From an uncultured Clostridia bacterium (lineage in GTDB: Bacteria; Bacillota; Clostridia; Oscillospirales; Ruminococcaceae): a stretch of 64,000 nt of DNA. The stretch spans positions 116,762 to 180,761 of the forward strand of contig CAMNXF010000006.1 in NCBI GenBank assembly GCA_946567425.1. The letters are read 5' to 3'. Below, in pieces: positions 35,583 to 42,350 of this stretch. Under the pieces are notes generated by a model. The model was not told where the DNA came from. It saw only the letters and a program-made list of their open reading frames with translations, and did no database searches. Each line of letters starts with the position of its first letter. The first letter of the stretch is position 1. The position numbers were made by a program, and so were the translations under genes.

Positions 35583-35769
35583 TTAAGGCAACATCGCACA
35601 AAGACAGCCTTGCGGCTTTGTACGCATGTTGCCTGCATTTTTTTGTCATTTTTGCCCCCCCTTAAACGCATTATGCGCTTTGTACAAAACGCTACGTTGG
35701 TATTACTGCGTCGTTTTTGGCAATCTGACTGCGTAATCTGTACACGATCTTTGTGCGGTGTTGCCTTAA
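35583..35769. mobile_element. MITE-like element A (GGCAACACCGCA ends)
   Basis: Terminal inverted repeats of about 18 bp start GGCAACATCGCACAAAGA on the left and, read inward on the other strand, GGCAACACCGCACAAAGA on the right (one mismatch). TTAA flanks both sides (35583-35586, 35766-35769), compatible with a 4-bp target duplication. The core is 179 bp and has no coding frame. The ends match those of element B at 56160, and an internal motif (35666-35693) is shared with elements B and C. Confidence 0.75.
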
Positions 35770-35854
35770 CTCGTTTCAGCCGCAGCCTAAGTATAAAGAA
35801 GCCCGTTTTGCGGATAATACCTTTATCGGAAAAAAACGCAAAGGAGTTGTTTTT

Positions 35855-36136
35855 ATGTCAAAATACGGAAAGTCTATCGTGCTTGCCGCGTCGCTGCTGC
35901 TTACGGCGCAAACCTTAACGCTCGCCAACGCCTCGGCGGACGCAGTGTGCTTTGTGCTGCGTGAATACGAGGGAAAGATCGCGCTTATGGAGGAGGGCTG
36001 CGACGAGCCGCTTGCCGTGTACAAGACCCCGATAAGCTCGCTCTACCCCGCCGATGCCGAGCTTCTCAAGGAGGGAATACGTTTGAAAAACCGCGCCGAG
36101 GTTTCGCGTCTGGTTGAGGATCTGAGTTTGGAATAG
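35855..36136 (+). CDS. Small secreted/anchored protein with a BofC-C-like domain
   Basis: 93 residues from the ATG at 35855 (site AAAGGAG); a longer frame running in from the mobile element is not used. Residues 1-28 form a signal peptide or membrane anchor. The rest, beginning VCFVLREYEGKIALMEEG and ending with an LYPADAELLKEGI-type segment, matches a short domain common in Clostridia and resembling the C-terminal domain of BofC. Function unknown. Confidence 0.75.
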   Translation: MSKYGKSIVLAASLLLTAQTLTLANASADAVCFVLREYEGKIALMEEGCDEPLAVYKTPISSLYPADAELLKEGIRLKNRAEVSRLVEDLSLE

Positions 36137-36239
36137 ACTGTAAACCACATTCGGATATATTAACAAAAGTTAATACTCGTTAGCTAAAATATCAGCGAAA
36201 CCGTCCAATCAGTTGCTCAATTTGTTTAAATAGTAGAAA

Positions 36240-36335
36240 AACCGCCCCAACGCAACAATTATGCGGCAGGTTGACCCTTATGTCTCAGCTTGTCACCGTT
36301 TGCCCATTGAAAAAAGTTGTCGGGGCGGTTATAAT
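36240..36335 (+). promoter_or_regulatory. Inverted repeat plus promoter ahead of the acyltransferase gene
   Basis: AACCGCCCC at 36240-36248 pairs perfectly with GGGGCGGTT at 36322-36330; the inner AACGCAAC/GTTGTC part pairs imperfectly. The right arm lies inside the spacer of a promoter, TTGAAA (36307-36312), 17 bp, TATAAT (36330-36335). The promoter would drive the acyltransferase and probably the whole fatty-acid-like operon. The rest of the 36137-36378 gap shows nothing coding. Confidence 0.65.
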
Positions 36336-36378
36336 ATTTAATGTAGTCTATTGAAACGCAATTAAAAGGGGCGGTATT

Positions 36379-37044
36379 GTGAACGAAAAATCCCCGATAA
36401 AGCAAACGCCGTGGGGCAGTTTTTTTCAGGTGCTAATCACATGGACGGTGTATTTTCTGTTTCGTCCAAAGGTAATATACGCGGACAAAACGCTCAAGAA
36501 GCGGCTGAAAGGTATGCCGTGCGTTTTCGTCGGCAACCATACGCACCACTTTGACGGAGCGTTTGCGCCCGCAGTGCTGTGGCGCTACAAGCCGTACATT
36601 CTCGTCAAGAAACAGTGGTACGAGAAGAAGCGCACGGGCAAAATGATTTCGTGGTGCAGAAGCATTCCAATAAATCTTGACGAGGCGGACGGTTCTTGGT
36701 ACGCGGCGGCTGAAGCGGTCGTCGACAACGGCGGCACGCTAATGATATTCCCCGAGGGAGGACTTTCGCGCGATGGCGAGATACACGAATTTAAGCCCGG
36801 AGCGGCGCTGCTCTCGGCCAAAAAGGGCGTGCCTATCGTGCCGTGCGCGGTTTACGGAACGTATTCGCCCGTATTCGGAATGAGACAGAAGCTGCTCGTC
36901 GGAGAGCCTATCGAGAGCGCTTGCCCCGAGAATATGCGGCACAGCAAATACGCGCGGCAGCTTATCGCCGAAGCGGAAAAGGCGGTTCGCGGATTGTACG
37001 CTCAAATGGTCGAGCGTTACGGCGACTGCGGTCAATATCATTAA
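36379..37044 (+). CDS. 1-acyl-glycerol-3-phosphate acyltransferase family (PlsC-like)
   Basis: 221 residues, GTG start with an AAAAGGGGCGG site. One hydrophobic N-terminal segment, then the acyltransferase motifs HX4D (H54, D59 in NHTHHFDG) and FPEGG at 124-128. It could add the acyl product of the following operon to a glycerophospholipid or another acceptor. Conserved as a first gene here, although a mobile element separates it from the ACP. Confidence 0.88.
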   Translation: MNEKSPIKQTPWGSFFQVLITWTVYFLFRPKVIYADKTLKKRLKGMPCVFVGNHTHHFDGAFAPAVLWRYKPYILVKKQWYEKKRTGKMISWCRSIPINLDEADGSWYAAAEAVVDNGGTLMIFPEGGLSRDGEIHEFKPGAALLSAKKGVPIVPCAVYGTYSPVFGMRQKLLVGEPIESACPENMRHSKYARQLIAEAEKAVRGLYAQMVERYGDCGQYH

Positions 37045-37052
37045 GTAATGGC

Positions 37053-37217
37053 TTAGAACCTGTCCGCATAGCCGCTCAACGTCCGTCTTGCGGCAAATTT
37101 TGCGCATAACTTCGTTTTTTCTTGACGTACATACAATACGACTGCGGAAATTTGCTTTGCAATCAGCGTTTTGCGTAGCATAATGCGTGCATTTCGGGCT
37201 ATGCGGACAGGTTCTTA
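37053..37217. mobile_element. MITE-like element C (AGAACCTGTCCGC ends)
   Basis: Perfect 19-bp inverted repeats, AGAACCTGTCCGCATAGCC at 37055-37073 and its complement at 37197-37215. TTA flanks both sides if the core is taken from GAACC to GGTTC. About 160 bp, no coding frame. The ends differ from elements A and B but the inside contains the shared AGCGTTTTGCG...TAATGCGTGCA motif (37165-37191). It lies between the acyltransferase and ACP genes. Confidence 0.75.
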
Positions 37218-37253
37218 TAACCAAAATTCATATTTATCAAAGGAGAAATTACA

Positions 37254-37502
37254 ATGGCTAATCAGGAAATTTGCGAGAAGATCAAGGGTATGCTGGTGGA
37301 AAATCTGAGAATCCCCGAGGACGAGCTTGAGTTTGATTCGGAGCTTTTCGGCGACGATATCGGGCTGGATTCCATTGACTCTATTGAGATAATCGCGGGT
37401 ATCGACAGCCTTTTTGGCGTGCAGATGACGGGCGCGGCAAGAGAGAACTTCCGGACTATCGAGACGCTTGCAAAGTATGTTGAGGAGCATCAGGGTGAGT
37501 GA
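37254..37502 (+). CDS. Acyl carrier protein
   Basis: 82 residues, site AAAGGAG. Four-helix ACP with the phosphopantetheine attachment motif GLDSID; the serine is S40. Acidic, as usual. It is probably a dedicated carrier for the adjoining ketosynthase operon and a substrate of the phosphopantetheinyl transferase encoded four genes on. The next gene starts 1 bp after its stop. Confidence 0.93.
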   Translation: MANQEICEKIKGMLVENLRIPEDELEFDSELFGDDIGLDSIDSIEIIAGIDSLFGVQMTGAARENFRTIETLAKYVEEHQGE

Positions 37503-37503
37503 T

Positions 37504-39729
37504 ATGAGCGATAACAGAAGAGTTGTTGTTACGGGTCTGGGGCTTGTATGCGCGCTCGGCGAAAATACCGAGCAGTGTTGGAGCGCGGCGGTGAACGGCG
37601 TGACGGGTATCCGTGAGGTAAAGTCCGTCAACACCGATGGCTGCTACGCGAACGTGGGCGCGGAGGTTCTGGCCGCTTCAAAGGATTTGTCGGATGAGGA
37701 CTACGACCGCTCATCGCTGCTGTGCATTAAGGCGGCTGGAGAGGCGCTCGCAGATTCGGGGTACGAGATAACCGAGGAGAACTCCGACCGCATTGGCGTT
37801 ATCGTCGGCAACTGCGTCGGCGGCGCGGCGAGTATCGACAAGTATTTCACCGACGAGCTGAAAAACGGCGGCGGCAATAAAGCCGATATCCTGAAAATGC
37901 CCGCGGCGGCCATCGCGAACAATGTCGCTATGCATTTCGGGCTGAACGGCACTACCGCGAATATCGTAAACGCCTGCGCGGCGGGAACTATCTCGCTTTC
38001 CTACGCGGCTGACCTTATCCGCGCGGGAAAGGCGGACGCGTTTGTCGCAGGCGGCTCGGACAGCTTTTCGTCGCTTGCGTTCGCGGGATTTCACGCTTTG
38101 CACGCGCTTGACGAGAACTCCTGTTCGCCGTTTAACCGTTCGAGCGGCATTACGCTCGGCGAGGGCGCGGGTGTTCTTATAATCGAGAGCTACGAGCACG
38201 CAAAGGCTCGCGGCGCGAAGATATACTGCGAGGTGCTGGGCAGCGGAGTTTCTTCCGACGCACACCACATAACCGCTCCCGACCCCGAGGGCAAGGGGCA
38301 GATGCTCGCGATAAAACGGGCGATTGCCAATTCGGGGCTTACGCCGGACGATATCGACTACATCAACGCGCACGGCACAGGCACGGCGAAGAACGACGAG
38401 GCAGAGTTTTTGTCGCTGCACACTCTCTTCGACGGGAATGACCATTTGTCCGTAAGCTCCACTAAGTCTATGACGGGACACTGTCTGGGCGCGGCGGGGT
38501 CTATCGAGGCGGTATTGACTGTCAAGGCAGTCTGTGGGAATACCGTGCCGCCGACTATCGGCTATACTGATGAGAACCTCGAAACGCTGAAAGAAAAGGC
38601 GGGCGCTATCGACTTTGTGCCGAATACCAAGCGTGAAAAAAATATCAATTACGCGGCTTCCAACTCGTTCGCGTTTGGCGGCAACAACGCGTCTATCGTA
38701 TTCGCGAAAGAGCCGCGCGAAATTCCCGACCGCACCAACAAGGACAGAATTTTCATTACGGGCATCGGCGAGCTTTTGGGGAATCCGAAGTGCGAGATAA
38801 TTTCGGACGACTACAAAGAACACGGCATTAAAATGGCGTTTTACCGCAAGCTCGACCGTTTTTCGCAGCTGCAGCTCATAAGCGGAATGAGAGCGCTTGC
38901 GGACGCGGGTATTACGGTCTCTGAGGAGAACGAAAAGGATATCGGTATAGTAGTGGGAACAGCGGACGGTCCTATGACCGAAATTGTCGGTTTTCAGAAG
39001 AACGTTATCGAGAACGGCACGGCTAACGGCTCGGCGTTTTCGTTCCCAAATACCGTGTACAACGCGGCGGGCGGTTATTTCAGCATTTTCGCGGGAATAA
39101 AGGGTTACAACGTCACCAATGCGAACAGCATTCAGGCGGGCTTGCAGAGCCTTTGTTACGCCGCCGATGTTATCAGGAACGGCGACGAAAAAATTATGGT
39201 AGCCTCGGGTACAGACGAAAACACTGATGTTACCGAATATCTGTACGGCAAACTGGGGTTGTTTGGCGGAATGCTCGGAGAAGGCTCGGTTTCGGTAATT
39301 CTGGAAAACGAAAACAGCGCGGACGAGCGCGGCGCAAAAAAATATGCGGAACTTGCGGGCTGGGCGACTGCGCATAAGTCCGTCGAGTTCGGTACGCTGA
39401 AAGGCTCGGAGAGCGCTCTTAAAACGGCGATGGAGGAAGCGTGCGCGGCGGCGGGCGTTTCGGTCAAGGATATTGACCTCGTGTGCGGCTTCGCGAACGG
39501 CAACAAAACCGTTGACGAAATCGAAAAGAACGTTTGCGCGGAATTGTTCGGCAGCGTTCCCGTGGTGCAGCTTAAGCGGGATATAGGCGAATCGAGAGCA
39601 GCGGCAAGCGCCAAACAGGCAGCGTATGCGGCTAAGATGATCGCCGAGAACGAATACAGGTGCGCTTTGGCGGCTTCATTCGGTGTAGGCGGACAATATT
39701 CGGCTGTTGTTCTGAAGAAAGCGGAGTGA
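37504..39729 (+). CDS. Fused ketosynthase and degenerate, CLF-like ketosynthase
   Basis: 741 residues, about twice the length of FabF. Residues 1-405 are a complete KS: nucleophile C158 in VNACAAG, H290 in NAHGTGT, K321 and H326 in STKSMTGHCLG. Residues about 412-741 repeat the thiolase fold but have lost these: the nucleophile region reads TNANSIQAG and the first His region CGFANGNKT. That is the pattern of KS-alpha plus chain-length factor (KS-beta) of type II polyketide and aryl-polyene systems, here in a single chain. Confidence 0.9.
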   Translation: MSDNRRVVVTGLGLVCALGENTEQCWSAAVNGVTGIREVKSVNTDGCYANVGAEVLAASKDLSDEDYDRSSLLCIKAAGEALADSGYEITEENSDRIGVIVGNCVGGAASIDKYFTDELKNGGGNKADILKMPAAAIANNVAMHFGLNGTTANIVNACAAGTISLSYAADLIRAGKADAFVAGGSDSFSSLAFAGFHALHALDENSCSPFNRSSGITLGEGAGVLIIESYEHAKARGAKIYCEVLGSGVSSDAHHITAPDPEGKGQMLAIKRAIANSGLTPDDIDYINAHGTGTAKNDEAEFLSLHTLFDGNDHLSVSSTKSMTGHCLGAAGSIEAVLTVKAVCGNTVPPTIGYTDENLETLKEKAGAIDFVPNTKREKNINYAASNSFAFGGNNASIVFAKEPREIPDRTNKDRIFITGIGELLGNPKCEIISDDYKEHGIKMAFYRKLDRFSQLQLISGMRALADAGITVSEENEKDIGIVVGTADGPMTEIVGFQKNVIENGTANGSAFSFPNTVYNAAGGYFSIFAGIKGYNVTNANSIQAGLQSLCYAADVIRNGDEKIMVASGTDENTDVTEYLYGKLGLFGGMLGEGSVSVILENENSADERGAKKYAELAGWATAHKSVEFGTLKGSESALKTAMEEACAAAGVSVKDIDLVCGFANGNKTVDEIEKNVCAELFGSVPVVQLKRDIGESRAAASAKQAAYAAKMIAENEYRCALAASFGVGGQYSAVVLKKAE

Positions 39730-39738
39730 GGTGACGTT

Positions 39739-40467
39739 ATGGTTGCATTGGTTACGGGAGGTTCACGAGGAATAGGCAGAGCTTGCGCGGTAAAGCTCGC
39801 GGAGTGCGGCTACGACATTGCCGTTAACTACAACTCCAATGAAGCGAAAGCTGCGGAGGTGGTCACCGAGATAGAAAAGCTCGGACGAAAAGCTGTTGCG
39901 TTTAAGGCGGACACCTCCGACTTAAAGGCGGTTCAGGGTATGTTCCGCGGGGTGCAGAAGGAGTTCGGACAGCTTGACGTGCTTGTCAACAACGCGGGTG
40001 TTGTCGACGACGCGTATCTGCTGATGATAAACGAGGACTCGCTGTCGCGCAGTCTCGATATAAACATAAAGGGCTACTTCCACTGCGCGCAGCAGGCGGC
40101 GCTCAAAATGATGAGTAAAAAGCGCGGAAAGATAATCAATATCTCCTCCGTAAGCTCGGTGCTGGCGGTGGAGGGTCAGGGCGTTTACTCGGCGACCAAG
40201 GGCGCAGTGAACTCCATGACCGCGACGCTCGCAAAGGAGCTTGCTCCGCGCGGCATAACCGTAAACGCGGTCGCGCCCGGCTTTATTGAAACGGAAATGA
40301 TTGACGCTATCCCCGAGGACAAAAAGGAAGCCTACATAAAGGCGATACCAATGGGGAAATTCGGCAGCGCGGCGGACGTGGCGAATATGGTCGCGGCGCT
40401 CTGCTCGGAGGCGTTCGACTACGTTACGGGGCAAGTCGTAGTGCTTGACGGAGGGCTCAGCTTATGA
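39739..40467 (+). CDS. 3-oxoacyl-ACP reductase (FabG-like)
   Basis: 242-residue short-chain dehydrogenase. TGGSRGIG at 6-13 binds NADP, NNAG at 84-87, catalytic S137, Y150 and K154. It reduces the ketoacyl-ACP made by the fused ketosynthase. ATGA overlap with the dehydratase gene shows tight coupling. A paralogue of the genome's housekeeping FabG, presumably. Confidence 0.9.
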   Translation: MVALVTGGSRGIGRACAVKLAECGYDIAVNYNSNEAKAAEVVTEIEKLGRKAVAFKADTSDLKAVQGMFRGVQKEFGQLDVLVNNAGVVDDAYLLMINEDSLSRSLDINIKGYFHCAQQAALKMMSKKRGKIINISSVSSVLAVEGQGVYSATKGAVNSMTATLAKELAPRGITVNAVAPGFIETEMIDAIPEDKKEAYIKAIPMGKFGSAADVANMVAALCSEAFDYVTGQVVVLDGGLSL

Positions 40468-40913
40468 TGAATTTGCTCGAGATAAACAAGCGCATTAAGC
40501 AGCGTCCGCCGTTTCAGATGATAGAGCGTGTTGTCGAGCTTGAACCGAACGTTTCCGCAAAGGGCATTAAAAACGTTTCGGTGAACGAACCGTATTTTAT
40601 CGGGCACTTCCCCGAAGCGCCGATAATGCCGGGTGTGCTGCTTATTGAATGCGCGGCGCAGCTTTGCAGTCTGGTGATAGCGCCCGACGGCGCTGCCGAC
40701 GACGAAGGCAAGCTGTACGTTCTCTTAAAGGTCAAGGACTTCAAGTTTCTGAAGCCCGTTATCCCGGGCGATACGCTCACGATAGATGTGAAATGCACGA
40801 TGTCGGGCGCAGGTGCGTATGAGTTTTCGGCGGTGATCTCGGCGGACGGCACGGTAAAGGCTAAAGGAAGTATGCTGTTTACCTCAATGGATAGAAGTGC
40901 GGTGTATGATTGA
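40464..40913 (+). CDS. 3-hydroxyacyl-ACP dehydratase (FabZ-like)
   Basis: 149-residue single hotdog domain. GHFPEAPIMPGVLLIECAAQ carries the catalytic H48 and E62 at the FabZ spacing. It removes water from hydroxyacyl-ACP to leave a trans double bond. With no enoyl reductase in the operon, double bonds may be kept. Overlaps both neighbours. Confidence 0.9.
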   Translation: MMNLLEINKRIKQRPPFQMIERVVELEPNVSAKGIKNVSVNEPYFIGHFPEAPIMPGVLLIECAAQLCSLVIAPDGAADDEGKLYVLLKVKDFKFLKPVIPGDTLTIDVKCTMSGAGAYEFSAVISADGTVKAKGSMLFTSMDRSAVYD

Positions 40914-40915
40914 AA

Positions 40916-41584
40916 ATGACGAAGATTGATTTTACGGCTTCGATAGTGACGGGCGGGAGCATTCTGCGCGCGCGTATCGAGAACGCGGCGGTGAATTACG
41001 GCGAGGGCAGCCGAGGCTATTTCGAGGACATCCTCTCGAAGCGCGGGAACGCGTTTTGCGACTCGGCGTGCGGGTTTCTGCTGTTGGATAATCTGCTGCA
41101 AAAGAACAGAATAAACCGCGCGGAGCTGAACATAACGCTAGACGGGCGCGGTCGTCCGCGTGTTGACCGCGACGATCTGGATTTCAGCATATCGCACAGC
41201 GAGGGCTGCGCGGCGTGCGTTATCGAGATAGGAGAAGGCGCGAATATCGGCGTTGACGTTCAGCGCGAACGTCCGTATTCGGCGGAGAAAACGGACGAGC
41301 TTGCAAAGGCGTTTATGACCGAGAGCGAGCTTGCGGAGTTCTGCAGTTCCGCGCACAAGCCAGCCGAGTTTTTCACCGCGTGGACAAGGCGCGAATCCTA
41401 TGTCAAGCGCATAGGCTCGGATATTTTCGACAATCTGAAATGCGCCTACCTGAACGGCGAGAGTTTCCGCGAGGGCGTGATCACCGTCTGCGGGAGACGG
41501 TACTATTACAGTATAAACGCGCGCCGCGAGGTCCTGTTCCCCGAAGAAGAGGAGATCGATGGCGGAGCGCAGCCTGTAAAATAA
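40916..41584 (+). CDS. 4'-phosphopantetheinyl transferase, Sfp/AcpT-like
   Basis: 222 residues from the ATG at 40916; a TTG two codons upstream is also possible. Family motifs GVDVQ near residue 108 and W..RESYVKR near residue 153 (a WxxKEA variant) are present, with the magnesium-binding acidic residues. It activates the operon's ACP. A private PPTase is a common sign of a specialised rather than housekeeping pathway. Confidence 0.85.
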   Translation: MTKIDFTASIVTGGSILRARIENAAVNYGEGSRGYFEDILSKRGNAFCDSACGFLLLDNLLQKNRINRAELNITLDGRGRPRVDRDDLDFSISHSEGCAACVIEIGEGANIGVDVQRERPYSAEKTDELAKAFMTESELAEFCSSAHKPAEFFTAWTRRESYVKRIGSDIFDNLKCAYLNGESFREGVITVCGRRYYYSINARREVLFPEEEEIDGGAQPVK

Positions 41585-41593
41585 GGAGAACAA

Positions 41594-42304
41594 ATGAAAG
41601 TTTTGGTATTGAACGGCAGCCCGAAATCGGAGCGCTCCAATACGCTCAACATCACTAAAGCGTTTGTGAGCGGCTTTCCCGAGGGCACGGAGGTCGAGTA
41701 CGTAAACCTGTACAAGCTGAACATAAAGCCGTGCGTTGGCTGCTTTTCCTGTTGGAGCAAAACGCAGGGGAAGTGCGTGATACAGGACGATATGCAGGAG
41801 CTCTACGGCAAGATTGAGGCGGCGGATATTATTATTGAGAGCTTTCCGCTGTACTTTTTCGGAATGCCGAGCCAGCTTAAGGCAATGACGGACAGATGTC
41901 TGCCGTTTATGCTGCCGTATATGGGGAATCTTGTCGAAGACAAAAACGCGTCGTTCCACGAGCTGCGCGACGAAAGTATGCACGGAAAGCGCCTTGTAGT
42001 TATCACGACTTGCGGCTACGTCGACGCGAAGCCCATGTACCCCGCGCTGCTCAAGGAGTACGACCTTATCTGCGGCGACGGTCACTACACGGCGATAATG
42101 TGTCCCGAGGGCGAGCTGTTTATCGCGGAAAAGGCGAAACGCCAGCGCGAGGGTTATCTCGCGGACGTGAAAAAGGCGGGCGCGGAGTTTGCGGAAAACA
42201 GAAAGCTCTCCCCTGAAACAATGGAGCGCATTTTAAAGCCGATACTTTCGCCGCAAGGGTTTGAGGCGATAACGCTGGCGCACTGGAAATTAAAATCCGA
42301 ATAA
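41594..42304 (+). CDS. NADPH-dependent FMN reductase-like flavoprotein
   Basis: 236 residues, flavodoxin-like fold. LNGSPKSERSNT near residues 4-15 binds the FMN phosphate; a KPCVGCFSCW cluster near residue 48 is shared with iron-sulfur flavoproteins. AGGAG site, 9 bp after the PPTase gene, so likely in the same transcript. It may reduce or tailor the acyl product, or be unrelated to it. A terminator follows. Confidence 0.82.
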   Translation: MKVLVLNGSPKSERSNTLNITKAFVSGFPEGTEVEYVNLYKLNIKPCVGCFSCWSKTQGKCVIQDDMQELYGKIEAADIIIESFPLYFFGMPSQLKAMTDRCLPFMLPYMGNLVEDKNASFHELRDESMHGKRLVVITTCGYVDAKPMYPALLKEYDLICGDGHYTAIMCPEGELFIAEKAKRQREGYLADVKKAGAEFAENRKLSPETMERILKPILSPQGFEAITLAHWKLKSE

Positions 42305-42306
42305 TT

Positions 42307-42337
42307 AAAGCCCGAGTTTTCCGCTCGGGCTTTGCTT
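42307..42337. terminator. Bidirectional terminator between convergent genes
   Basis: Perfect 10-bp stem AAAGCCCGAG/CTCGGGCTTT with a 7-nt loop, T-rich on the right and A-rich on the left, serving both the flavoprotein and the acyl-CoA ligase genes. Confidence 0.88.
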
Positions 42338-42350
42338 GTAAAAAAAGTTT

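Noticed and set aside
37711..39375. A 554-codon minus-strand frame opposite the ketosynthase fusion
   Set aside because: Shadow of a strongly biased coding sequence; Arg/Val-rich low-complexity product, whereas the plus-strand frame has all ketosynthase motifs.
36379..42304. Calling the acyl operon a standard aryl polyene cluster
   Set aside because: Ammonia-lyase, thioesterase, multiple dehydratases and glycosyltransferase genes of known clusters are absent here, so only the type II KS/CLF logic is shared.
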